Shown here one piece after another: positions 10,217 through 22,900 of a stretch of 64,000 nucleotides of DNA. The DNA comes from Zychaea mexicana (taxonomy: Eukaryota; Mucoromycota; Mucoromycetes; Mucorales; Lichtheimiaceae). A program made the position numbers and the translations under genes. Under the pieces are notes generated by a model. The model ran no database searches. It was given only the letters and a program-made list of their open reading frames with translations, and was not told the origin of the DNA. The stretch covers positions 1 to 64,000 of the forward strand of contig NW_026516804.1 of assembly GCF_025766255.1 (NCBI RefSeq), written 5' to 3'. Position 1 is the first letter of the stretch. Each line of letters opens with the position of its first letter.

Positions 10217-11329
10217 CACAAACTAAGACGTTACAATATTAATGAAGCAGCCTATCAGTACTATGTCGCCAAAGAGAAAGCGATGCGCAAATTTACATAC
10301 AAGGATTTACTCGATTGGATAAAAACAACATACAACCTCGAGAGTGTCCCTAATACAACAACAATCTCACTAATGATTGCAAAAAGAAAACATGAAGAAG
10401 AAAACGGCATTGATAGAAATAAAAGACATAAAGCTCGAGCAAAGTTCCCGTATGTTTAAGCTTATTGAGTACTACTTACTATTCATTTTATTGATAAGAA
10501 AACAAATAATACAATAGGAACTGGAATACGCTTTATATACATGGATAGAGCAAAGATTCTATGAGAAGATCCTAATCAACTGGGATATCATTAAAAAAGG
10601 CGGTGAAAACTTTGCAACTAAACTGCAAGTCTCAACTGAAGAGTTGACATTCTCCAATGGCTGGCAAACCCGCTTCAAGAACCGATATAACCTCAAGATC
10701 CAAAAAATAAGTGGTGAAGCCAGCTCTGCTGATGTTACACTTGCAGAAGTGAAGTTGCCTGAAATCCAACAAACGCTAGAAAAATATGCCTTAAAGGACA
10801 TTTACAACATAGACGAGACAGCTGTCTTCTACTCCAGTGCTCCTGTGTCTACAATTGCACCTGGACCATTTAAAGGGGTCTAGCAGGAAAAGTCGCGATT
10901 GACACTTGTATTGACGACCAATGCTGACAGGTCTGACAAGTGGCACCCGTGGTTCATTGGCAAGGCACAGAACCTAACCTGTTTCAACAAAGTATGCTAT
11001 ACAATAAAGTAAAAGATGATGATCAACTGCTTATTATATTTTCTATATAACAACAGGCACAGCAGAGAAAGGTTGACATCTCGAAGTACCGTGCAAATGC
11101 CAATGCTTGGATGACGCGCGATATCTTCAAAAAGTACCTTACTATGTTGGATAAATCGATGGTGTATCAGCAAAGAAAAATTGCATTGCTCTTAGACAAC
11201 TTTTCGGGCCATTTCTGCGATTACGAGCCAAAGAATGTCGAATTAGTATATTTGTCGCCAAATAAAACATCGCTTATGCAGCCTTTGGATGCTGGTATTA
11301 TCCGCAGCTTTAAGGTGCATTTCAAGTAC
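10217..11329 (+). pseudogene. pogo/Tigger-type transposase, 5' part, cut by CACTA element
   Basis: The N-terminal CENP-B/jerky-like helix-turn-helix region (RRYNINEAAYQYYVAKEK) starts here. An intron near 10450-10517 is likely, but its phase does not fit exactly, so there is a small indel or misplacement. A second intron at 10992-11056 fits exactly. The DDE_1 core shows YNIDETAVFY (first Asp, about 10810), IALLLDNFSGH (second Asp, about 11180) and TSLMQPLDAGIIRSFK (third Asp, about 11270). TAG at 10881-10883 stands where Gln is expected. Coding sequence ends abruptly at the CACTA terminus at 11330 and resumes beyond two insertions at 24237. Confidence 0.85.
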
Positions 11330-11470
11330 CACCCTGGAAAACTTATATTTAAAAGATATGCTCATATTCACAGAAATATTCACAAACTATTCGATGATTG
11401 ACTTGGTTTAAAAAATATTCGTTTCTTATGAACATATATTCAGATATTATATTTAGAGAATGAAACATGC

Positions 11471-14353
11471 TTAAGTGAATGGTTTACAGAATAAAGCGCA
11501 AATTATAATCAAGCTCGGGATCTTCGTGATCCATCGACGATCTTGACCAAAAACGTATTCTCGTTCGTTCCGCGCCTTTGTCACTCCGGCAAAGCTGACT
11601 ATGTCTTCAACATCTACGACCTTGAGCTTCGTTCCATTGATTTTACGTGGCCAAGAATCGTCGCTTCTTTCGGGGTTGGCAAATGTCGATAGCTGTACCA
11701 ATGCGAGCAGCCTATTGTTATCATCCCCAAAAGTATGGGTAAAAAAGTACTTTATATCACCGAAATATAGCTTTCGTTGGAATTCCATGTTTCGTCCCAG
11801 CCTTTGATCAATATTCACCCAAAGATGAAGGCGAACGAACGACGCATTGGCTCCACCGAATACATCACCACTGCTCTTCCAGAGCCTCCTGCCGGCCGTA
11901 ACCTTTTCTGTTGTATCAATGTACATGTCATTGTAGGAGCCTTTTTCCCATGCCCAAAAACGTCGGAGAGGTTGTTTGCATCCAAGGTCTGCCACTGTCA
12001 TCTCCTCGAATGGACCCCAAAGTTCAGGTGCCTCAGGATCATCAGATGCAGTAATGACTTCTTGCTGCTTTTCTTTGACTTCTTCCTTGTTGTTGATTCT
12101 TTGTTGGCGCCTGATAGCCAACAGGTCGATCAGAACATTACCGGCATTGGTACCAGCATCTCGCTTTGAATGGATGCGACGCTTTATTTCGCCAATTGCT
12201 CTTTTCATGGCAGAAGCTGCTAAAAATGGTAATGGCCCAAGTCGTTCGATCGTCTTGTAATGGTGCGCCAACAGATGCATGTTAATTGTATGCACATTTG
12301 GAGAGATATGACCGGACTTTGACTGTTCATACAGCCACTTGGTCCAAGAGTTTGCCGCATGTTTGAGTTCACTGATTTGATCTACACCAATTACTCGACA
12401 GAATGTATAGCGAAAAACGGTTGCCAAATCTGCCAGGGCTTATCTTGTACTAGCATCATCATAGAAATCCCAGATCGTAGTAGAAAACAAATACAAGCCA
12501 ACATGAATCCAGTCAATTGCACGGTAGAAACCACTTTGAAATGCAATGTCGCCACAATCTACACTAAACGACGATGGGGTAGACGCCCTTGATGCTCCAA
12601 TCAACATGCCGGTCTCGTTCCATGTGGCTCGTGGTAAGTACAATGGATTTCCTTCTTGCCTATATTTTCCACAGATTATCTGCCATACTTGTTTGGCTAC
12701 ACCTGCCATATTGTGCATAGGATCCATGGGAAAATAGGTGGCACCAGGAAAAACTGGGAGTTTTGAAAATGGCGTGGCTTTCTTGTGTCCTTTTGCATCA
12801 TTGATTGCTTTCTTTGAAGGGTTTGGGGCTCTTTTTTGCTTGAATGATTGGATCGACCGTACAGTAGGCTTTTCGTCTGCTTCTTTTAGTGCTGCTTCTT
12901 GGGTGGATGTGGATACTAATTTTTCATATGGCGGAAATGTCATGGTGTTGTTGATGTATTTGCCTCCGATTGTACAAAATCTGCAGCCGTAGTAATGGTG
13001 ATGAGAAGACATACACGCCATACGGGTTGATGCCGGGTAGTCGCCTCCAACGAAAAGAAGGTGTGCCTTGACATTAATAGTAGCCTGATCCACGGTTACA
13101 TCCATGCCATAATTGCAGAGTTCATGAAGCTCTTGTATGGTTGGCTCCAGGAAGCTGAAAAGATCAACTGGTTTTGCTGGACCGGGGCAGATGCAAACTT
13201 GAAGCATGTATTTGTCTTGAGTTCGGACACTTGGTGGAAAATTATATACGATGACATGCACAATGGTCATGGAATGCTGTGAGCGACGAAATGGGTTGAA
13301 GTCGTCAGTAAAAATCGCAATCCCCAGATCCATTTCACCGGTAAAGAAGGTAGGCTTTAGAATTTTATAAACGGCACTGTCCCAAAAATCCTTCATCAAG
13401 CCTTCCTCGGATACATATTCAGCGCGATACTTGAGCAGTTCGCGGGTGGCTTCATCCCGGATTAACAGCCGAAGCTGTTCTTTCAACGATAACTGGATCA
13501 TCGTCTTGCGTGCTGTTTTTCCATCAGCTTTGAATCGTGGGGTATGGCATGCTGAACATGACGTGCTTCTATCGCTCTTGGTGTACATCTTACAACCATT
13601 CTCGCATACATCATACTCAGACGGCTCAAGTGGATAACTTTTGCGTAAGACAGCACGTGCTGAATGGTAGCTGAGAAGTGGTGGGAGGACGCCCTTGATA
13701 TACTTGTTGGTTCGTTTTATAAACTTGTCAAATAGTGCCCGTGTTCCTCCATGTCGAACATGAAAACCAAACATGTCAATGCTTGCTTCTACGTTTTCTT
13801 CTTGATCGAGTTCAGCGTCGTTGCTGTTGAATCGTTGATTAAAAGCGACTTTGCTACTACTTGTATTTTCATAATGATTTTGAGGAGGCGTATTGATACT
13901 GAAAACTGATTGGAACCGACGTCTGACGCTACTGAAGTGAGCGTGCTATTTTACTGCCGCCTCTTTGACTTGAGGTGCTGGCAGTTGTTGTTTCGAGGCT
14001 GCTTACACGGGATAGCGGCTCAGGTACCGAAACATTGTCATCCGAAAATTTGTGCAGCGCTCGTCTGGCAGCTTGTGTTTGCTCTTCATGCAAAGAATTG
14101 CTGGTGGATGGTTGACTACTACTTCCTGCAGGCTGAAAGCAGAGTTAATAGGTGTCTTACCGATAGTAAAACAAATTACCTGGCTTTCAATAAAAGCAGT
14201 AAATTCATGCTCCACTTTTTTAATCGTCTTTTGAATACAAATTGCGCGATGAGCATTGTGATCGGCAGCGGTAGCCTTTCTTTCGATGCCGCAAAATGGA
14301 CATTTGAAGTTAGACTCTCTTGCTATTGCTGCTTTTTGGGGATTTTTGCTCAT
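11471..14353 (-). pseudogene. CACTA TNP2-type transposase (element A)
   Basis: A C2H2-like N-terminal finger (CPFCGIERKATAADHNAHRAIC pattern, split here) opens the gene at 14353. A likely intron lies near 14133-14180. From 13774 the long core follows. It has a Cys-rich motif (CENGCKMY...CSACHTPRF) and IFTDDFNPFRRSQHSMTIVH, in which DDFNPF matches the Asp-containing TNP2 motif. Next are CPGPAKPVDLFSFLEP, GDYPASTRMAC...YYGCRFC and FPMDPMHNMAGV (DPMH motif). One TAA at 12440-12442 stands where Gln is expected, after which the frame continues to TAA near 11471. A small frameshift is likely near 13920. The family call is good; the protein is interrupted. Confidence 0.85.
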
Positions 14354-14559
14354 GACTCTGAGGCTAGTGAGAAAGTGAATTCAAAATAAAAACTTTTTTT
14401 TTCCAAGCGCACAATGCATGAAACACTTAGGGACCGACCCGTCATTACGCCGACAACCATAAACCTAACTCGCGACAGTTAAGGGTTCCTTACGTGTACT
14501 TTTCACTTTGACACAGCCTTTAAAAGCAGAAATATCTCTTTTTCTCCTACTCCCATGAA

Positions 14560-16133
14560 ATGGCGAGTCTAGCAGCAGAAAGTGACGAAATACCTACAGG
14601 CGTGCTAGGTCTAATTTCGAGCTTTTTGAACACGGCCAGGGATATCAAACGGCGACTGAATGAAGGTTTCCTTGGAATGCAAACCGAGATCACAGAGCTT
14701 CAGGGAGCACTAGCAACCATGAGCAATAGAATTGTCGATCTCGAGTAAACCGTCGAGCATCTGAATCTTGGCGCTGCCTCTGCACAGCTTCCAACATACC
14801 CACAAAGCACGGCTATTGGTATAGAAGCTAGTCCATTTAACGGTATCCAGTTGCGCCGTGTCGTGTTGCATCCAGCAGATAACGACGGAAGATTGAGGCA
14901 GTTCTCTTGGGAGCTATACGACATCCTTGGACAGCACGTTTTGGGCAATAATACATGGGACCACTCGTATCTTACCACATTTAAGCAGAATGTCATGCCT
15001 TTTGCTGACGGGCTGGTCGATTATATGCGACAAACGGAAAACGTAGCAGTAACAGCGACATGGTCTGACTTGATGGACACCTAGCAGCACAAGGCGATTG
15101 CATTGCTCGAGGATGGTGTAGTCAACGAATACCCATTGAAAGCCTGTGCTGGATACTGTGGCGCATGGCTCATCCTTGTCAGAGCTTTTTTTATCAAGAA
15201 GATCCCTAGCCAAGCAGGAGGTACGGAATAAGCTACTTTTTTTGAATTCGTGTCCACACTTATGTTGTGTCTTGTACATACAGTAGGTCCAACAACACCA
15301 ATACCTCTAGAGAGGACAAGTATACACAGAAGTTTGCTGGAAAACTTAGAGCAATGCAATGTTTGTCTGGAGCCCGAGCTCCTTAATCAGCAGCTGACCC
15401 AAGGGTATTGATGATGCTTATACTTGTTTATAGATGCAATTGTAACTTTTAATAACACCTTTTTTTTTGTTAAAGCTCAATTGATCAGAAAAGCATCACG
15501 GAAGAAGATGAGCAGACCTGCCAAGCAAATGAAGAAGAAATCGATGATCAAAGCAGCACTAGTGACGATGATGAAGAAAATTTCTTTAACGCTGACTATG
15601 ACACTCAGGAAGATTGTGATCACGAAAGGTATGAAACCATGTAAGATATGATACATGTGATCGACTGCAATCGACTATAATCATTAATATAGATTTCCTG
15701 TATTGCATCATTACCTATCATAAGTGATATTGATGAAGACGAAGGCCCACTGTCTCTGGAGGCACAACTGACATCAAGCGAGGAGGATGAACAGGTCACA
15801 CACCTGCCAACTACTAGTGGCAAACAAGCAAGAACGAAAGGAAAGTCGCCAGCGCAGAAGCAGCCAGCGCAGCGAATAAAGCAGCTTGTCAACAAAGCAA
15901 GCATCCCCAGAAAAAAAGGTAAAGGTACAATAAGTTGCTATCCTTACATTATAATATAAGGCATAAAAGTTAAAAGAAATTCATATCACTACCCGTTCTG
16001 TAGAACGCTCTCCCGTCATTTCAGAAAAACAGGAGCGCCTTAAAAGAAATGTTCGTACAAAAAGCCCAACCCCGGTCGATCCAGTCCCCACAAAACGTAC
16101 TCGCGTCATGCGTACAGTTGCGTCAAAAATATG
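14560..16133 (+). pseudogene. CACTA element A accessory protein (TNPA-position)
   Basis: This gene is divergent from the transposase. The N-terminal 60 residues form a helix with heptad-like Leu/Ile (LNEGFLGMQTEITELQGAL), probably a coiled coil. TAA at 14746-14748 and TAG at 15082-15084 stand where Gln is expected. Several short introns follow (one probably ends in ACAG at about 15283). The later exons encode an acidic Ser/Asp/Glu stretch (SSTSDDDEEN, about 15555) and a Lys/Arg-rich C-terminus (PTKRTRVMRTV), probably a nuclear signal. There is no known domain. By position it could be the DNA-binding partner of the transposase, which is inference only. Confidence 0.55.
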
Positions 16134-16482
16134 AGCATATAATAAATAGTCTTGCAATATTCACGTTGCCCCATCCAACCCATTAAAAGCTCACTAATAA
16201 AGTAATTTTGTTCTATCTCCCATTTAAACATCGAGCGTAAAAAACCAATATATTATCGCTTTTATGATCCATGCATATGAATAATTTTTGAAAGCTATTC
16301 AATGAGATCTTATATCTATAGCCGTAAATATTCTACATTATCTCAAATGTTTAAAAAGTATTTAAAAATGTTCAGAATCCATATGCGAAAAATATTTGAA
16401 AAATGTTCTATACAGCTGCAAAATGAATATGTATATACTTGCATATTTCTAAATTTTTATTGAATATATTTTTACGAGGGTG

Positions 16483-16619
16483 TACGTTGTTGTAATAATT
16501 ATTAAAAGGTGCATTTCAAGTACGTTGTTGTAATAATTATTAAATAGGCTTTTATTATATGTAAGAGGAAATTTGAAAATAACCATTTTCTCTCTGTTGT
16601 ATTAGGAACTTGTAATATG
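16483..16619 (+). pseudogene. pogo-type transposase, middle fragment with 38-bp duplication
   Basis: Between the two CACTA elements lie 137 bp of the interrupted pogo gene. The unit AAGGTGCATTTCAAGTAC plus the 20-bp tract that follows it is present twice in tandem once element A is removed (left copy ends at 11329). An intron with acceptor GTATTAG near 16601-16607 appears to lead into the coding sequence that continues after 24236. Confidence 0.6.
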
Positions 16620-16689
16620 CACTATAGGAAAATTCTTGTGGATTTTAAATTCTTGTAAACACGAAGTAAAGTAACAAAAATTCTTGTGG

Positions 16690-16889
16690 ATTCTTGTGAA
16701 TTAAAGTAGCGATAAAGCAGTCTCACGTTCACAAAAAATCACAAAACGTTTTGTGGAATACCAAAGCGGTCACATGTTCATAAGAAAATCACAAAACGCT
16801 TTGTGGACTACCAAAGTGGTCACATGTTCACAAGAAAATCACAAAACATTTTTGTGGAATATTCATTATATAGATTTTAAAAAATAGCT
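16690..16889 (+). repeat. 50-bp tandem repeat with internal palindrome
   Basis: Copies begin at 16740, 16790 and 16840, exactly 50 bp apart, with a partial copy before them. Each contains CACAAAACGTTTTGTG or a close variant (a 16-bp palindrome) and CCAAAGYGGTCACATGTTCA. It lies about 100 bp inside the CACTA B terminus and probably forms part of its subterminal protein-binding zone. Confidence 0.7.
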
Positions 16890-18489
16890 TTATTCAATTA
16901 CATAATACTAGCTAAGGTTTATTGATTGATGGAATCTGGTCGATCATATACAAATGAAAACCACCTCTTTCTCTCTCTATATATATCACATACACTCTCG
17001 CGATATATATACAGTACGTGTATGTAGGGATCCGCATCAGAATGGAAGAATCGGAATCGAATCGAATCGGAGTCGTTAAAACCCGAGACGATTCCGATCA
17101 AGAATAGTCTCGGAATCGTCTCAGCTTTGGTTGCATAGAATCGAAGAATCAGTTCTTTTCTATATTCTATGATTTTAGTAATTTGTATAATGTAGAACAT
17201 TTACTTATATATCGCTAAAATACAGCTAAAACTAGTTCCTTTCTTTAAAGGCGACCTCCAAACTTAAGTCGTGTTTTCATTTATACCAAATAAAATATGA
17301 AAGGAAGGGGACGAGAAACAAAGAGAAAACGGTATAAAAAGAAAAAGGATAACAGGGGAAGAGAGGAAAAGAAGAGACAAAATGCTATTCTAAACGCCGA
17401 AATCGAAAGAGAGCCATGAATGCAGAAGCATTAGCCTTTGAATTGACTCTGGCTTCAATAGACTATGGGTATAGGGGAGCAAGAGGCGGTTCTGTGAGAA
17501 GCAGCGTTTAGATGGTATTGAAGTAACTGTGACGCGCATCATTACTTCTTCCCGTACAATGATACTCACAATGCATTTTTCTCTATGACCTACTACTTTA
17601 CTAGATTTAACATGGTTTCTCGACCAGTTGGATCAAGATTGTCCATTCCATCTGAGATTGCGCAATTAGGGGCCATTAAGAGAATTATCTTACTCATTCA
17701 CCCTTTGCCTTTCATGAGACACTATACACGCGTGAAGACATAGTAGCTGTGTGTATTACCGGTTGTGGTTCAGTTTCTCTAATATAATATGATATGATAT
17801 CATTGCTTCACGGTTCGTCACCGCTCACAGTGCTTTATTTCATAGCGTACTATGCCTTGCCACTCGTTACACTGCTCATTCATGACGTACTACTATGAGA
17901 TTTATGTTGCCATTTTCAATTGACCTATCGATTAAGTTTGCACAATTCGAGCATCGTGCATTTCTGTCATTTGCTTCCTCCCTTGCCTTCTATCAGACAT
18001 GAAATGCACACGCATGTGCAGCCATATATAAGATGGGTTTCCTACACTTAAAAAACGATATCTTACTCTAAATACTATCCTTCCCTATAATTTTGAAATG
18101 CAGTTTTTTTTTTTTGATAGTGGAATGTTACAGCTCTTTGGAAGTAGTTTATATATTGCTTTTTGAGCTTACTATTTGTACCAAGCATTGAAATCTTCAT
18201 TCATTACAAATAGCGTTCATATCTATTATTATATTTAGCTACATGTTGACTATAATCGAAGATACAGATTTTTTTTCTCTTTCATATAATATATCCGATT
18301 CGATTCGATTCCTCACTTGGATGATACTGATTCAATTCCCTCAAAGAATCGGTAGGAATCGTCTCGTGTATGTGTGTGTTTATATAATAATCAAACTTTA
18401 TGATACTTTAACTTACCTTTTAATTATTTTTATTTTTGTGGGGGGGAGCAGCAGCTCCAAGCCGCTTTGTCGTATGGCGTCGTTTGGTA
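16890..18489. other. CACTA B interior without recognisable gene
   Basis: AT-rich sequence with short repeats (GATTCCGA/GAATCGGAATC variants near 17040-17140 and 18295-18365, about 1.2 kb apart). No ORF with family likeness was found on either strand. Confidence 0.4.
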
Positions 18490-18735
18490 GACTGTGTGGA
18501 CTGGGTAGGGGCAGGGGCAGGAAGAAAAGCAGAAGCAGAAACAGGAAGAGAAGGAGCAGCAGAAGCAGAGACAGGAAGAGCAGCAGAGACAGGAAAAGAA
18601 GGAGCAGCAGAGACAGGAAACGAAGGAGCAGCAGAAGCAGGAAGAGAAGTAGGAAGAGAAGCAGAAGCAGGAAGAGAAGGAGCAGCAGAAGCAGGAAGAG
18701 AAGCAGAAGCAGGAAGAGCAGCAGAAGCAGAAGCC
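18490..18735 (+). repeat. Purine-only GA/GCA-rich minisatellite
   Basis: This run of about 240 bases is almost free of T on the + strand. It is built from variants of AGCAGAAGCAGGAAGAGA. All three + frames stay largely open (one Arg/Ser-rich, one Ala/Glu/Gly-rich), which follows from the composition. It is probably not coding. Such homopurine tracts can adopt triplex structure. Confidence 0.7.
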
Positions 18736-18779
18736 AGTTCTTGTTGTCCACGTGATACTTAATATATATTTGATTGTAG

Positions 18780-19473
18780 TTGCTCTAGTGTAGTAGTTAT
18801 CATACCTAGAAACTGCTCTCGACTTATTGGATCTGCTGTAGTTATTCCAGCATTCTTGGACGATGTGGCGAGCTACCCACTGGTCCTAGCAGACAGCAAA
18901 ATCAATTCCCTGCTTCTTTGCCAGGTTCATGAAAAGGCTGATAGCCCAGTTACTATCCTTGCTTTGCAGCTTAGCAAAGTAGCAGGTCGTGCTGTTGTCA
19001 GCACGATCCCGCAATCTCTTCTCCAGAACGACCACAACACGCTCCCAGATGTGCTTAATGTCTGTCTAGGCTTTGATCAAAGCACCACCTTCAAACTGGT
19101 GGTAGCCTTCAAGGAGAAGGCGCTCGACATCATCCTTATTAGCTTTCTTCGCCATCTTCCCCTTGGTATTTAGAGCCACAGGGTGGGGAATGAGGGCAAC
19201 CGTCTCAGCAAGTTCTGCTTCATCGACAACTGGCACCTCGACTAGGGATTGCGCTATTAGGATCTAGTTGAGCTTGTCCAGAATGATTGCTTGATTTGTC
19301 TCTACATTGATAAGACAATGCTCCACATGAGTGAAGACTTGGAGGAGATTGAGGTTAGTGTTGGAAGGTGTTTGGTTAGTGTTTATTTTCTTTAAAAAAA
19401 AGTTTTTGGGAAGAAGAGAAGAAAGAAAATTTTTTTTGGGAAACTTTCGCGGTAATTTAAAAGTATTTGTCAC
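18780..19473 (-). pseudogene. Decayed - strand gene in CACTA B, unknown function
   Basis: The frame starts with ATG at 19473 (MTNTFKLPRKFPKK) and reads leftward. In-frame TAG codons occur near 19264, 19069 and 18887. The flanking residues look like ordinary globular protein, for example TDIKHIWERVVVVLEKRLRD, LQSKDSNWAISLFMNLAKK and DQWVARHIVQECWNNYSR. Lys-rich N-terminal and helical C-terminal parts suggest a DNA-binding or adaptor role. No family was recognised. By position it is the counterpart of the accessory gene in element A, but the sequences are not obviously alike. Confidence 0.5.
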
Positions 19474-19914
19474 CTTAATTAACTAAGTGGCTATAACATA
19501 TCGTTCAATTGAGACTTACCTATCATTTCATACTCATCGTCCACTATCCAACCATGCCCATATATTGTTGCGATAACTGCGATAGAGAGTAATCAATAAC
19601 AATTAATTTTACTATAAACAGTAAATTAATTATGTCATTATTATTACTCTGTCAAGCTAACCGTCGATCCAGTAGGTCTAGGTTAGAGGAGGGATATGCT
19701 CATTACTATTCTGCTACTATAAGCTTTGAAATAATCATTATAAAGCATAATATATTTTAAGAATTAATATTAATCCTAAGAATCAAAAAAAAATTTATAG
19801 ATTTAAAACTTTTTTGAAAAAATAAAACCTAATAAAAATTAAAATAAATACATTTCAATTTATAAATTTTTCTTAAACTATTATATCTGTTTTATTAATG
19901 AAACCTTTTTTATT

Positions 19915-22900
19915 TTATATTATAAAGATTAGTTCCCGATGAGACCTTTAGGTCTACAAGAAAGTACAAAAACCACGTCAAAGAGCATAAGCGGGAACAG
20001 TGCCATAGCAGCAACAGTTCGCCTCCACTAGTTACTGCATTGGTGTTAGCACCCGACCTAACGAATGCCAATCCCGGTACCTTGATGGGAACCACTAATC
20101 TCGGGGTCCCTCCTGAGATCATTGCGGCTAATCGCGAAAGTGACAGCATAGACCACAAGACCAGTGACAACGAAAGCTGTGGCGAAAATAATGACGAAGG
20201 TAGCGACGTCGAAGCTATGCTTCCACTTGAGGACGCGCCAACTCGCATTAATGAGGGGATGTCGACGAAATCAATGTTTCAAATATTGAGCAGCAAGCCC
20301 AAGATAACAGATGGGATCTCGAACTATTGACGATTGTTCTTAACTACAATCTTCCGAGGGATTGTCATGACAATCTGATTAGCTTTTGCAATCACTTTAC
20401 GAAGCACTCTATCGACAGCTTCAGTAAGTAAATGAGTAATGATCAATGTATATATATGTTAAACATTTTTCGTAGGGGAAAATCGCAGCTTTGAAAACTT
20501 GTGTAGCCCATACTTGGCCAGCAAAAGGGCTGGAGATATTTGCCCTATCAAGCCGAGGAATCTGGATATGTGCGCGAACAATAGTGTTTTTTTCACTGGC
20601 AGTCAAGACAAGTGCCCAAAGTGCGAGAAGCCTTGTTATTTGGAAAGTAGGAAGTCTGCATAGGTCATGGGATATATCCCTATCTCACACCTTCTTGCAA
20701 GTTTGTTTGTCACCGCTACGAGTTGCGATACTTTAAGATTTGGCAGCAAGAGTGGAGGAGAAGAAGGCGTCACGACTGATGTTGTTGATGGGCGTGCCTT
20801 CGAGATCTGCCACCATTTTTTTGATGGAGAGTATGACATTACGCTTGGCTTGTTTGTGGACGGTTTCGTGCCATTCCGTCAAGGCCGTAATAATACAATA
20901 TCAATGACGATTGTCCACCTTATAGTCTTCACGCTTCCTCAATCCGAAAGGTATTCTAGCAACGTATAAAGGTTTAATTTGGTACTGATATAAACTGGAT
21001 ACTACTTAGATACAAACTGAAGAATATGCTCCAAGTCGCCATCATCCCTGGACCATACAAGCCCAAAGACATTCATAGCTTTTTAAAGCCTTTGATGGAT
21101 GATCTTCAGGTTTTAGGAACAATTGGAATGCGTGTGCATTGTCCTGGCATTCCTGCGCCGATACCAGTAAAAGCACATCTCATGCTTGCATCTGGAGACA
21201 TACCTGCTGTCATGGATCTTGCATGTCACTCTGGACACACTTCTTACTACAGCTGCAGAGTATATGTTATCCTTGCTACAAGTTGCATCAGTCCCAGTGG
21301 CAATGGCTAAGCCAGATATTTCGTCAGTGGAGCTCAGCTGGACCAAAGCAGAAGCAACGACGAGTATCTTAACGGAGATACGGTAAATATCTGAACATAT
21401 TGACTATGATATAGAGATACATGCGTTACTCAACAAAAAGTATACTAGCAACGCGGTTTGTATGGGACACTATTAGCAGCCTTACCGACATTCCATGGTG
21501 CATCATTTTTTGGACTTGATGAGATGCATTTAATTGGCCAGAACATTGCACACCAATTGTACAGATGGATCACGGAAGCCTATGCCAATGCACAATTACT
21601 GTTTGCCCTCAGTGATACCGCTATCAGACAGATGGGTATAGCTATATCGGAATCTGTGATGAGTCTTCCTATAGGATTAGATGGTGCATTATCAGGGAAC
21701 AGATATACGAATGTGTGCGTGTTTTCCTTTTGCATAACATATTGATATATGTACTCCTTTTAGATATCTTTACCCGTCCTGCAAGTGCACGTGCGGTTAA
21801 CTGGATTGATTTCCTGTCACTCGCTCTGCCATCGCTAGTGTTTGAGCAGTTGAATACTGTTGGATGTCAGCACATCGAGCAACTTAATAATCTGGTTATT
21901 GCGTGTGCCTTGGCTCTTTCTTGGGATATAACCGACGAGCAGCTTATTGACATGGATAAGTAAATTACACTCATTTGATTAACTACTTAACTTAACCAAC
22001 ATTTCTTTTTAGCCGCATCAATTCTTGGCATATGTTCATCTCTGGTCCCCATATGCCCAATAACATGTACACCATCTGCCACCACCTTCTGTGACATGCG
22101 CCAGATATCATTCGCATGCTCGGATCTCTCAGGTCGATTAGTGCACGTCCCATAGAAAGAGCCGTTGGTAAGTGATGTTTACATGTAGCTGTCTACTTCA
22201 TTTTTAATAGAAACTTGCAGGTGAAGCCAAAAGACAAATACAATCAAGGAAGCTTCCAGGAGTTAATGCCCAAAATGCAAATGTCAAGACTGCCATTATC
22301 AGGCTCTTGGGCAGAGTCCCTGATTTTGAGCACTCGACAATTAGTGACGACATTAAGGCGAATGACGTGTTTTATGCTGGTTGCGATGAAAACGTGGTGA
22401 ATGACTGCGATGATGAGGATGCACCAGAATTGAGAGGGCCTCGACTGAAAAGGGACGCCAGGTTGACAGATTATAGTCATCTGAGACTTAAGGCTCATCT
22501 TAAACAGTATTACAAGAGACTGCAAGCTGGCACAGAGTGGAATGAGGGAGATAGGATGATGATAGATGGCGAAGATGATGTAATGGGGCTCGACGAAGTT
22601 GGAAACGCTCTTGAAGAAAGCATAGTTGTCGCACCAAACCTTTTTGTAGACGGCACTGTCTACGAGAGTCTAGGTACTGGAAATGTGTGCAATAGGATGG
22701 CACACTTTATCTGGCTCGAACTTCCAATAGCCAAACACTACCGTTTCGCAAACAGGGAGCAAGAGACCATTTAGGGTGATTTCTTCGGCGACCTTCATCT
22801 TTCATTCGCGCACACATATCGAGGTTAGGAACTTACACTGAAAGGATACTAATCACTTTTGGAGTGTTATAGGGTAGGCAGTTTTTTAACAAAGATTATG

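Larger units (their letters stand above)
11330..16482. mobile_element. CACTA-superfamily element A (CACCC ends), TAC target duplication
   Basis: The left end reads CACCCTGGAAAACTTATATT. The complement of the right end reads CACCCTCGTAAAAATATATT. The ends are flanked by TAC at 11327-11329 and 16483-16485, the 3-bp duplication expected for CACTA elements. The 5153-bp element lies inside the pogo-type transposase gene. It carries two divergent genes: a TNP2-type transposase (-) and an accessory protein (+). About 200 bp between their starts probably act as a shared promoter. Confidence 0.85.

Noticed and set aside
14427..14470. CACTTAGGG as the end of another CACTA element
   Set aside because: No matching inverted end or target duplication was found; element A's true ends are at 11330 and 16482.
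18413..18762. Arg/Ser-rich splicing-factor-like protein, or Leu-rich membrane protein on the other strand
   Set aside because: All frames are open because the tract is purine-only repeat DNA. There is no flanking conserved domain.
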